Source: Treponema sp.
GTDB lineage: Bacteria > Spirochaetota > Spirochaetia > Treponematales > Treponemataceae
Reading direction: 5' to 3'
NCBI GenBank assembly: GCA_017934745.1
Contig: JAGBIY010000049.1
Span: forward strand, 1 to 33,742
Length of the DNA: 33,742 nucleotides
The notes below the pieces were generated by a model. The model saw only the letters and a program-made list of their open reading frames with translations. It made no database searches and had not been told where the DNA came from. Numbering within the stretch: position 1 is the stretch's first letter; each line of letters begins with the position of its first letter. The translations under genes were made by a program, and so were the position numbers. This document shows positions 1 to 6,333 of this stretch, piece after piece.

Positions 1-180
1 ATCGTAGTTGCAGAAACAAGCTCCCAGCGGGAACCGCAGCCTGCTTGCGCAGTCTTGCCCAAAACGGCAGTACCACTTCGCGGTGGCGTTAACATCGCTT
101 GCGATGTTTAGTGTTTTGATGGACGGAACCCCGCTTCCGCTTGTTTCTGCCATTGCACTGTGAAAACTCGACTTTCGCCC
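1..180 (-). repeat. Structured intergenic repeat, copy 1 (variant, cut by window end)
   Basis: Read on the minus strand this starts just after the purU stop with GCGAAAGTCGAGTTTTCACA and runs to GTTTCTGCAACTAC, as in copies at 16771-16940 and 33605-33742. Shared blocks are GCAGAAAC...GTTTCTGC at the ends, GCGGGGTTCC...GGTTCCCGCT inside, and a central stem whose base is AAAAC/GTTTT. Unlike the other copies it carries extra small hairpins: AACATCGCTTGCGATGTT at 91-108 and CTGCTTGCGCAG at 41-52. The outer end of the element is lost at the window start. No credible ORF. It could also act as the purU terminator. Confidence 0.85.
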
Positions 181-192
181 TAGTATTCTATT

Positions 193-1065
193 CTACTGCT
201 CTATGATGAACGTCCTGCCGTCGTGGATGAAGACGTTGTGGTTGAAATACCGCTTGAGTCCCTCCACGAGCACCTTCCTCTCCACGTCCTTTCCAATCTC
301 CACGAATTCGTGAATCGAGTTCGTGTCCTTTACCCGCACGACATCCTGGAAGATTATCGGCCCCTGGTCCAAGTCCTCGTTGGCGAAGTGGGCGGTCGCG
401 CCGATGAGTTTCACGCCCTTTCTCCAAGCCTGGTCGTACGGCTTCGCGCCCTTGAACGCGGGAAGGAATCCGTGGTGGATGTTGATGACCTTGTTGTTCC
501 ACCTTCGGGTGAATTCCGGGGAGAGAATCTGCATGTAGCGCGCCATGCAGACGACATCGATTTTGTACTGGTCGAGAATCGCCTGGATGTCCGCCTCGCA
601 GGCCGGCTTTCCCTTGAGGGTGTCTATCTGGAAGAACGGAATGTGGAATTCCGTGGCGACTGAGCACAAATCCGGGTGGTTCGAGATGATGACGGGGATT
701 TCGCAGTCGAGCTGGCCGTCGGCGTGCTTGAGGAGGACTTCGTAGAGGCAGTGTGAAGTCTTGCTTACGAGGACAGCCATGCGCTGCTTGACGGACTTGT
801 CGTAGAGGTGCCATTCCATGCCGAATTTTCCGGCAAGCTCGGCGAATTCGGAAGTGAACTTGGCGGGAGAGAAGATGTTTCCGTCCGAGGAGACGCTCGG
901 AGCCGCGAACTGGATTCGGCAGAAGAACATGCCCAAATCCACAGAAGTGTGCTGGGCGAGGTTCAGGAGGTTTCCGCCGTTCTCGGCGATGCAGGACGTG
1001 ATGGAAGCGATGAGCCCTTTCTGGTCTGGGCAGGTCGCTGTGAGTGTGTAAGTTGAAAGATTCAT
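193..1065 (-). CDS. purU: Formyltetrahydrofolate deformylase PurU
   Basis: Hydrolyses 10-formyl-THF to formate and THF in the cytoplasm, feeding formate to PurT-type purine synthesis or balancing one-carbon pools. The 290-residue protein has the usual length and two-domain order: an N-terminal ACT domain (about 5-85, starting TYTLTATCPDQKGLIASIT) and a C-terminal formyltransferase-fold domain (about 93-285). The catalytic set is visible: N195 and H197 in NIHHGFLPAFKGA and D233 in EDLDQGPII. The usual Ser after HH is Gly here. The gene is divergent from azlC. A TACAAT hexamer ends 8 nt before the ATG and there is no clear Shine-Dalgarno, so the mRNA may be leaderless. Repeat copy 1 follows the stop. 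Family assignment is firm; the physiological role is inferred. Confidence 0.95.
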   Translation of the reverse strand: MNLSTYTLTATCPDQKGLIASITSCIAENGGNLLNLAQHTSVDLGMFFCRIQFAAPSVSSDGNIFSPAKFTSEFAELAGKFGMEWHLYDKSVKQRMAVLVSKTSHCLYEVLLKHADGQLDCEIPVIISNHPDLCSVATEFHIPFFQIDTLKGKPACEADIQAILDQYKIDVVCMARYMQILSPEFTRRWNNKVINIHHGFLPAFKGAKPYDQAWRKGVKLIGATAHFANEDLDQGPIIFQDVVRVKDTNSIHEFVEIGKDVERKVLVEGLKRYFNHNVFIHDGRTFIIEQ

Positions 1066-1073
1066 AATCGTCC

Positions 1074-1102
1074 ATTGTACATGGATTTGCGTTTTATGTT
1101 CA
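1074..1102 (-). promoter_or_regulatory. Candidate purU promoter
   Basis: On the minus strand: TGAACA (1097-1102), 17-bp spacer, TACAAT (1074-1079), then 8 nt to the ATG. Its -35 box abuts the azlC -35 box, giving two back-to-back promoters in 74 bp. Predicted start of transcription lies 0-3 nt before the start codon. Confidence 0.5.
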
Positions 1103-1130
1103 CGACAGATTCCAATCGCTTCGCTATAAT
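1102..1130 (+). promoter_or_regulatory. Candidate azlC promoter
   Basis: ACGACA (1102-1107), 17-bp spacer, perfect TATAAT (1125-1130). Only 9 nt separate the -10 box from the azlC ATG and no ribosome-binding site fits between them, so the transcript would be leaderless or nearly so. Confidence 0.6.
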
Positions 1131-1139
1131 GTTTCTCTC

Positions 1140-1883
1140 ATGACAGACAACAAAATTGAAAATTCAGAACAGAAAACGGCTGCTTCCGATTTCACAGATG
1201 GAATCATAGCGGGAGTCCCGATTGGGCTTGGATATTTCGCGGTGGCATTCTCCCTCGGCATTGTGGCGAAACACGCGAACCTGACTGCGATACAGGGGTT
1301 CATCGCGTCTTTCATGTGCCTCGCCTCAGCCGGAGAAAAAGCCCTATTCGACTCGATAGCATCGTCAGCATCATACGTAGAGGTCGCCATCATAACGCTC
1401 GTCGTAAACGCGAGATACCTTTTGATGAGCTGCTCGCTGAGCCAGAAATTCACGGAGGGAACGTCTTTCTTCCATAGATTCATAGTGGGATTCGGGATTT
1501 CGGACGAGCTTTTCGGGATAGCGGTCGCAAGGGAGAAGTACAGGCCTGCGTTCTCCTACGGAGCGTTCCTCGTGGCGGTCCCGATGTGGAGTTTCGGGAC
1601 GTTCTTCGGGGTGCTCGCGGGGAACCACCTTCCTGCAAGAATCGTGAGCGCGCTTTCCGTCGCACTGTACGGAATGTTCCTCGCCATAGTCGTTCCACCG
1701 ACCAGAAAAAACACCGCGATAAGGCTGATTGTCCTTTCAAGCTTCCTTTCAAGCTTCCTCTTCTCAATCCTGCCGCTTCTGAAGACAATCTCGGCTGGAA
1801 CACGGACAATCATACTGACAATAGCGATTTCGGCCATCGCCGCGATTGTCAAACCGCTGAAGGAGCCGGAGGAGAAAAAATGA
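1140..1883 (+). CDS. azlC: AzlC family branched-chain amino acid exporter, large subunit
   Basis: Integral membrane large subunit of an AzlCD exporter, known in the family for efflux of branched-chain amino acids and analogues (Pfam AzlC). The 247 residues are of family length and strongly hydrophobic after a polar N-terminus of about 20 residues. The signature stretch starting AGVPIGLGYFAVAFSLGI is followed by the conserved loop region around FMCLASAGEKALFDSI and several further membrane segments. The stop overlaps the azlD start (ATGA at 1880-1883), typical of translational coupling. It is expressed from a TATAAT 9 nt upstream with no Shine-Dalgarno. The substrate is inferred from the family and not shown by the sequence. 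Confidence 0.9.
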   Translation: MTDNKIENSEQKTAASDFTDGIIAGVPIGLGYFAVAFSLGIVAKHANLTAIQGFIASFMCLASAGEKALFDSIASSASYVEVAIITLVVNARYLLMSCSLSQKFTEGTSFFHRFIVGFGISDELFGIAVAREKYRPAFSYGAFLVAVPMWSFGTFFGVLAGNHLPARIVSALSVALYGMFLAIVVPPTRKNTAIRLIVLSSFLSSFLFSILPLLKTISAGTRTIILTIAISAIAAIVKPLKEPEEKK

Positions 1884-2176
1884 AAGTGTACGCATACATA
1901 TTCACGGCATGGGCGGTCTCGTACCTCATACGGGTGCTTCCCCTCACACTCATACGGAAGCCGATAAAGAACAAATTCATCAAGTCTTTCCTTTATTATG
2001 TTCCATACGTCACCCTTTCCGTGATGACCTTCCCCTCGATAATCGAAGCGACGCAGAAGCCGCTTGCCGGAATCATCGCGTTCGCGGTTGGAACAGTCCT
2101 CTCCTACTTCGGCGCGGGACTCTTTCCGGTGGCAATCACATGCTGCGCGGTCGTCGGGCTTGTGGAATTTTTCTAG
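1880..2176 (+). CDS. azlD: AzlD family exporter small subunit
   Basis: Small hydrophobic partner of AzlC; the two form the AzlCD branched-chain amino acid efflux system in the inner membrane. The 98 residues start MKVYAYIFTAWAVSYLIRVL and carry about four membrane segments with the family's conserved early Arg in a YLIRVLPL context. The start is chosen because the ATG overlaps the azlC stop (ATGA) and is preceded by GGAGGAG with good spacing; a longer open frame reaching upstream to 1586 lies inside azlC and is not used. No terminator is evident before the ackA promoter. Confidence 0.88.
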   Translation: MKVYAYIFTAWAVSYLIRVLPLTLIRKPIKNKFIKSFLYYVPYVTLSVMTFPSIIEATQKPLAGIIAFAVGTVLSYFGAGLFPVAITCCAVVGLVEFF

Positions 2177-2204
2177 GAAGCCCCAGGAAGAGACGGCTGT
2201 CCGA

Positions 2205-2233
2205 TTGTTTTTGAACATCAATCGGAATATAAT
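2205..2233 (+). promoter_or_regulatory. ackA promoter
   Basis: TTGTTT (2205-2210), exact 17-bp spacer, perfect TATAAT (2228-2233). Predicted transcription start near 2240 leaves a roughly 30-nt AT-rich leader ending in an AGGAG site before the ackA ATG. Confidence 0.7.
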
Positions 2234-2270
2234 TTTCTGCAACTTTTTAAATTTTTTTTAGGAGATACAA

Positions 2271-3611
2271 ATGGTTATTTTGACTTTGAACTGCGGTTCA
2301 TCATCGGCAAAGTATCAGGTCTACGACTGGGACAACAAGGATGTCTTGGCGACAGGAGTCGTCGAGCGCGTAACAGCACCTGGTTCTTGCATCACACACA
2401 AAGCGAAGGGAAAGGACAAGTTCTTCCTCGAATCTCCATGTCCGACACACAAGGAAGCTATCGAACTGATTTTGAACGCAATCACAGACAAAGACCACGG
2501 TGTCATTTCCGACATGAAGGAAATCGGAGCCGTCGGCCACCGCGTTCTCCACGGAGGCGACAAGTTCACCAAGTCTGTGAAGGTGACTCCGGAAGTCCTC
2601 GCCACATTCAAATCGCCTGAAGTCTGCGGACTCGGACCTCTCCACATGCCAGCGAACATCATGGGAATCGAAGCCGCGCAGAAGGTTCTGCCAGACGTTC
2701 CTCACGTCGCTGTGATGGACACGGCTTGGCACCAGACAATGCCTCCGGCCTCTTTCCGCTACGCAATTCCGAAAGAGTGGTACGAGAAGTACGGAGCCCG
2801 CCGCTACGGCTTCCACGGAACATCTTTCCTCTACACAGCGAAGCGCGCTTCAGTCCTCCTCCACAAGGAGCCGAAGGACACGAACATCATCATCGCCCAC
2901 GTCGGAAACGGAGCCTCAATGTGCGCGGTCAAGAACGGATGCTGCTTCGACACTTCAATGGGAATCACGCCTCTTGAGGGTCTCGTCATGGGAACACGCT
3001 CTGGAGACATGGACTGCGCCCTTCCGTTCTACATCATGCGCCAGACAGGCATGAGCGCGGACGAGATGGACAACGCATTGAACAAGAAATCGGGCTTGCT
3101 CGGACTCACAGGCATCTCTTCCGACCGCCGCGACATCGCCGACGCCGCAGAGAAGGGAAACCCGGACGCGCAGCTCGGAGTGGACATGGAGTGCTACCGC
3201 CTCAAGAAGTACTTCGGAGCCTACATCGCCGCAATCGGACCTGTGGACGCAATCGTCTTCACAGCCGGTGTCGGAGAGCACTCGGCCCTCATCCGCGGAA
3301 AGTCTCTCGAAGGACTTGAGCACCTCGGAATCAAAATCGACCCGAAGAAGAACGCGGCTTCAAACACAGGAAACGCCGAGACTTGCATCTCCGCTGACGA
3401 CTCGAAGGTGAAGGTCTTCGTCATCCCGACAGACGAGGAGCTCGTCATGACAGAGGACGCCGTGAAAATCATGGAAGGAACATACGATGTCCACACGAAA
3501 ATCACGTACTCTTTCCAGGACCCTGCATACAGAAACAAGGCCCGCGAAGAAGGCTTGAAGAAGGACTTGGAAAAGCATCCTGAACTCGCCGACATCATCG
3601 TTCGCCCATAG
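2271..3611 (+). CDS. ackA: Acetate kinase
   Basis: Interconverts acetyl phosphate plus ADP with acetate plus ATP; the substrate-level phosphorylation step of acetate fermentation, in the cytoplasm. Motifs of the ASKHA-fold kinase are intact: N7 in [12 protein letters not shown]91 in GHRVLHGG, catalytic D150 in [10 protein letters not shown]182 in RRYGFHGTS, and the adenosine-phosphate loop near GTRSGDMD. The conserved TDEEL segment that normally lies close to the C-terminus is followed by an unusual extension of about 45 charged residues, giving 446 residues against about 400 in the family. AGGAGA lies 8 nt before the ATG. The gene has its own promoter and strong terminator, so it is monocistronic; no pta is present in the window. 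Confidence 0.97.
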   Translation: MVILTLNCGSSSAKYQVYDWDNKDVLATGVVERVTAPGSCITHKAKGKDKFFLESPCPTHKEAIELILNAITDKDHGVISDMKEIGAVGHRVLHGGDKFTKSVKVTPEVLATFKSPEVCGLGPLHMPANIMGIEAAQKVLPDVPHVAVMDTAWHQTMPPASFRYAIPKEWYEKYGARRYGFHGTSFLYTAKRASVLLHKEPKDTNIIIAHVGNGASMCAVKNGCCFDTSMGITPLEGLVMGTRSGDMDCALPFYIMRQTGMSADEMDNALNKKSGLLGLTGISSDRRDIADAAEKGNPDAQLGVDMECYRLKKYFGAYIAAIGPVDAIVFTAGVGEHSALIRGKSLEGLEHLGIKIDPKKNAASNTGNAETCISADDSKVKVFVIPTDEELVMTEDAVKIMEGTYDVHTKITYSFQDPAYRNKAREEGLKKDLEKHPELADIIVRP

Positions 3612-3631
3612 TCTTTTCTGAGACTCAAACG

Positions 3632-3673
3632 AAAAAATCCCGACGGAAGTTGATTTTCCGCCGGGATTTTTTT
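3632..3673 (+). terminator. Rho-independent terminator after ackA
   Basis: A stem of AAAATCCCG-CGGAA type (3632-3648) pairs with TTCCGCCGGGATTTT (3655-3669) and is followed by a run of T residues to 3673; the A-run on the left makes it potentially bidirectional. Confidence 0.9.
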
Positions 3674-3715
3674 GGAGCAAAAATAAAATGTAATGCAAAC
3701 AGCTTGTCCGCCACG

Positions 3716-3730
3716 CAAAATCATCCACGC
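3716..3730 (+). repeat. Left 15-bp direct repeat of the DUF3791/DUF3990 cassette
   Basis: CAAAATCATCCACGC here is identical to 4773-4787, which follows the last cassette gene by 5 bp. A partial extra copy (CCACGCAAAAATCA) follows immediately. The two perfect copies bracket the three AT-rich genes and nothing else, as a target-site or recombination duplication would. Confidence 0.7.
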
Positions 3731-3775
3731 AAAAATCAGCCATTCATGATAAAATGGAGAGTGCGGGAGGCAAAA

Positions 3776-3991
3776 ATGTCAGATTTACGATTGAACAATT
3801 CGATTTTTCTGATGTATCTTGCGACAGAAGAATACAAAAGAGAGCATAACATCTCATCTACACAGTTCCTACAACTCGATGAAAAACATGGAATTCTAAG
3901 TTACATTGCGGATTGTCCTGATGTTTTTGACAGCATGACGAAGCCAGAAATGGCAAGAGAAATAGATGAATATATTGCCGAGAATCAGTGA
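3776..3991 (+). CDS. Small DUF3791-family protein (putative antitoxin)
   Basis: A 71-residue acidic, probably helical cytoplasmic protein. The pattern of an N-terminal helix (SIFLMYLATEEYKREHNIS), a central FLxLxEKHGILSYI segment and a final FDSMTKPEMAREI helix fits DUF3791, a family commonly encoded beside DUF3990. The start MSDLRLNN is chosen because GGGAGG lies 6 nt before it; the frame is open further upstream but without a ribosome site. An extended -10 (TGATAAAAT, 3747-3755) sits upstream. Its end overlaps the next gene by 26 bp. A role neutralising the DUF3990 protein is inferred from gene order; function is not proven. Codon use is more AT-rich than in flanking genes. Confidence 0.75.
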   Translation: MSDLRLNNSIFLMYLATEEYKREHNISSTQFLQLDEKHGILSYIADCPDVFDSMTKPEMAREIDEYIAENQ

Positions 3992-4526
3992 CACGCTCTA
4001 CCACGGAACGATAGACACAATTGCCCATATTGATGTTACAAAAGGACGAAGCAACAAGGATTTTGGCAAAGGCTTTTACATGGCTGTGGAAAAATCACAA
4101 GCCATCGGAATGATGAACAAAAAATACAACGAAGCTGTTCGCCGAACAAAATCAAAAGACCCGAATCAGTTTTCAAAGCACCTTTATGAGATAAAAATCA
4201 ATAAAGATTTGCTTCCTGATTTGAAAATAAAATACTTTTTGGATGCTGATATAGAATGGCTTGATTTCATTCTACTTTGCAGAAGCAGCAAATCAATTCC
4301 TCATGATTACGACTTGGTTATTGGTGCTACGGCTGATGACAACACAACTTTATGCTTAAAATATTATTTCGACGGCATCTACGGGAAGGTCAACTCTGAC
4401 GATGCAAAAGAATTTTTAATGAAAAATCTTGAAGTTGAAAACCTTGGTATTCAATACTACATAGGAAAGCAGGAAGTCGCAGACAAACTTATATCAAGCA
4501 TAACGGAGTTGCAATTACATGACTGA
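3966..4526 (+). CDS. DUF3990 protein, ADP-ribosyltransferase-like (putative toxin)
   Basis: A 186-residue cytoplasmic protein with the DUF3990 pattern, which resembles the ART/PARP fold. Visible are the first NAD-site motif LYHGT (H13), the second motif DFGKGFYMA (residues 32-40, Y38), a conserved DYDLVIGATADDN block (114-126), and near the C-terminus IQYYIGKQEVADKL (162-175), where Q163 may stand at the third catalytic position. This suggests an H-Y-Q type active site that modifies an unknown target with NAD. The gene overlaps the small genes on both sides, so all three are probably translated together. The start overlaps the preceding gene and has only a weak AAGAGA site. Toxin or anti-phage activity is inference from family and context. 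Confidence 0.78.
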   Translation: MNILPRISDTLYHGTIDTIAHIDVTKGRSNKDFGKGFYMAVEKSQAIGMMNKKYNEAVRRTKSKDPNQFSKHLYEIKINKDLLPDLKIKYFLDADIEWLDFILLCRSSKSIPHDYDLVIGATADDNTTLCLKYYFDGIYGKVNSDDAKEFLMKNLEVENLGIQYYIGKQEVADKLISSITELQLHD

Positions 4527-4767
4527 AAGCAAAATAGAAACAACAAAAGGAAATTGCGCCATAGCCCTGACTCGTCACATAATGGACAAATTTAATCTTC
4601 CGCAGGATAAAGCTTTCGCAAAATTGGTTTCTACAGAATTTTTTGGGCTTTTGAATGACACCGAGACAAATCTTTTCATGGAAACAAACGATTATCTTTG
4701 CAAAGCCTGTGATTTTGAACTGGACGGCAATACAGAGCAGATGTATTCGTTCATTGGAAACAACTGA
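4519..4767 (+). CDS. Small DUF3791-like protein, third gene of the cassette
   Basis: An 82-residue protein with no signal peptide or membrane segment. It overlaps the DUF3990 stop by 8 bp, with GGAG 11 nt before its ATG. The layout of an N-terminal helix (ALTRHIMDKFNLPQDKAFAK), an EFFGLLNDTETNLFMET segment and a final acidic helix resembles the first small gene and DUF3791-type proteins, but residue identity between the two is low. It may be a second antitoxin or chaperone subunit of the DUF3990 protein. The right-hand direct repeat starts 5 bp after its stop, so it is the last gene of the cassette. Confidence 0.6.
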   Translation: MTESKIETTKGNCAIALTRHIMDKFNLPQDKAFAKLVSTEFFGLLNDTETNLFMETNDYLCKACDFELDGNTEQMYSFIGNN

Positions 4768-4772
4768 CCCCA

Positions 4773-4787
4773 CAAAATCATCCACGC
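4773..4787 (+). repeat. Right 15-bp direct repeat of the DUF3791/DUF3990 cassette
   Basis: CAAAATCATCCACGC, identical in all 15 positions and in the same orientation as 3716-3730, about 1.06 kb apart. It lies between the last stop codon of the cassette and the terminator of the opposing transporter gene. Confidence 0.7.
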
Positions 4788-4791
4788 GGAT

Positions 4792-4832
4792 AAAAACAAG
4801 CGGATTTGTAAAATCGAACAAATCCGCTTGTT
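4792..4832 (-). terminator. Terminator of the NSS transporter gene
   Basis: A perfect 15-bp stem AACAAGCGGATTTGT (4795-4809) / ACAAATCCGCTTGTT (4818-4832) with an 8-nt loop. Read on the minus strand the stem is followed by a T-run (complement of 4792-4796), so it ends the transporter transcript; it may also stop cassette transcripts from the other side. Confidence 0.85.
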
Positions 4833-4847
4833 CCGTGTTGATTTTCT

Positions 4848-6221
4848 TTAAAACAGCCCCATGACGATAATCACGCCGACGATGACCGGAAGGACGAGCG
4901 TCATGTACCAGCGCATCCAGCCCGCGATTTTCAGGCCGCGGCCGGTGTTCGCCTCCTGGACGAATTTGTCCCAGCCCCAGCCGCACCTGAGAGTGCAGAA
5001 AAGAATGAATATCAACGCTCCGCACGGGAGAAGCAGGTTCGACACGATGAAATCCTCAAGGTCGAGGATTCCGCTGCCCTCGCCCATCGGCTTTATGAAC
5101 GAAAGAAGATTGAAGCCGAGCGTGCAGGGAAGCGAAAGCGCGAACATGAGCACGGCGCAGACGATGCCGGCCTTTTTCCGGCTCCAGCCCGTAAGGTCCA
5201 TCGTGCAGGCGATTATCGTCTCGAAAACGGCGACCACCGTCGAGAACGCGGCGAACGTCATGAAGAGGAAGAAGAGGCTGCCCCAGACTCGTCCGAGCGG
5301 CATGTGGTTGAAGATGTTCGGCAGCGTTATGAAGATGAGAGACGGGCCGCTGTCGGGCTGCACACCGTAAGAGAAGCACGCCGGGAAGATTATGAGGCCG
5401 GAGACAATCGCGACGAACGTGTCCAAAAGCGCGACGTGCACAGCCTCGCCGAAGAGGGCGCGCTCTTTGCCGATGTAGCTTCCGAAAATCGCCATGGAGC
5501 CGCTTCCGATGCTGAGCGTGAAGAACGCCTGGTTCATCGCGGATACCGCTACGTTCAAAAAGCCGATTTCCTTGACGCGCGAAAAATCCGGGACAAGATA
5601 GAACGAAAGCCCCTCGCTGCCGCCGTCGATTACGACGCTGTGGACCGCGAGCACAAGCATAATCGCGAAGAGGGCAATCATCATCACCTTCGAGACGCGC
5701 TCGACACCAGCCTCAAGGCCGAGGATGCAGATGAAGAATCCGACGGCCACGACGACGAACATGGCGGCGACCATCATCGACGGAGAAGAGAGCATCGAAG
5801 TGAATTCGGCCGCGACCGAGGCTGTCGAAAGAGAGACGAAATCGCCTCGCACGGACTTCACGAAATACGAGAGCATCCAGCCGGCGACGGTCGTGTAGAA
5901 CATCATCAAAATGACGTTTCCGGCCATTGCGACGTAGCCGTGAAGATGCCATTTGCTTCCCGGCTTCTCAAGCTGCTGATAGAGCATGACGGGACTTTTC
6001 CGGGAGGCGCGTCCTAGAGCGAATTCCATCGTCATCACAGGAATTCCCAGAATCACAAGAAAGAACACATACAGAAGGACAAAGACCCCTCCTCCGTTCT
6101 GACCGCACAAATACGGGAATTTCCAAACATTCCCGATACCGATGGCGCACCCCGCGCTTATGAGCAGAAAACCCAATCTGCTTCCGAGGGACTCGCGCCC
6201 TCCGTTGATATTTTCATTCAT
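4848..6221 (-). CDS. Sodium-dependent transporter of the NSS (SNF) family
   Basis: A multi-pass inner-membrane symporter of the neurotransmitter:sodium symporter family (LeuT-like), which moves amino acids or related amines with Na+. The N-terminal signature GSRLGFLLISAGCAIGIGNV and the following WKFPYLCGQNGGG hold the unwound TM1 Na+/substrate site; about 11-12 hydrophobic segments follow over 457 residues, normal for bacterial members. The start MNENINGG is chosen because it places the signature at the usual distance; an upstream Met would add 30 non-conserved residues. TATATT lies 7 nt before this ATG and no Shine-Dalgarno is seen. It follows the XylR-like regulator on the same strand after 112 bp. 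The substrate cannot be told from sequence. Confidence 0.92.
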   Translation of the reverse strand: MNENINGGRESLGSRLGFLLISAGCAIGIGNVWKFPYLCGQNGGGVFVLLYVFFLVILGIPVMTMEFALGRASRKSPVMLYQQLEKPGSKWHLHGYVAMAGNVILMMFYTTVAGWMLSYFVKSVRGDFVSLSTASVAAEFTSMLSSPSMMVAAMFVVVAVGFFICILGLEAGVERVSKVMMIALFAIMLVLAVHSVVIDGGSEGLSFYLVPDFSRVKEIGFLNVAVSAMNQAFFTLSIGSGSMAIFGSYIGKERALFGEAVHVALLDTFVAIVSGLIIFPACFSYGVQPDSGPSLIFITLPNIFNHMPLGRVWGSLFFLFMTFAAFSTVVAVFETIIACTMDLTGWSRKKAGIVCAVLMFALSLPCTLGFNLLSFIKPMGEGSGILDLEDFIVSNLLLPCGALIFILFCTLRCGWGWDKFVQEANTGRGLKIAGWMRWYMTLVLPVIVGVIIVMGLF

Positions 6222-6228
6222 GCAATCG

Positions 6229-6237
6229 AATATACCA
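6229..6237 (-). promoter_or_regulatory. Extended -10 promoter of the NSS transporter gene
   Basis: On the minus strand TGG-TATATT (6229-6237), an extended -10, ends 7 nt before the ATG at 6221. A TTGTCC lies 19 bp further up. The predicted transcription start coincides with the A of the start codon, so the message would be leaderless. Confidence 0.55.
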
Positions 6238-6333
6238 CAAACACGTCTCGTGCGGACAACTTTTTGCAGAAAGCAGGGAAAATAGCGCAGCAAATCTTCA
6301 AAGACGGCCAAACGTCCAGTCCACTTCGACCAC

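Noticed and set aside
41..110. CRISPR array
   Set aside because: The short hairpins in copy 1 differ from one another and have no regular spacing; no cas genes in the window.
1..180. Integron attC site as explanation for the structured repeat
   Set aside because: Treponema can carry integrons and the size fits, but I cannot find the RYYYAAC/GTTRRRY core pair at the ends, the neighbouring genes are not cassette-like, and no integrase is present. Inverted ends fit a MITE-like element better.
5304..6017. A 237-codon plus-strand open frame antisense to the NSS transporter
   Set aside because: Extremely Arg/Asp/Glu/His-rich composition typical of a frame shadow of a GC-rich gene; the transporter on the other strand has clear family motifs.
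6222..6333. A longer NSS transporter starting at 6311
   Set aside because: The additional 30 residues are not conserved in the family and have no ribosome site; the start at 6221 puts the TM1 signature at the normal distance.
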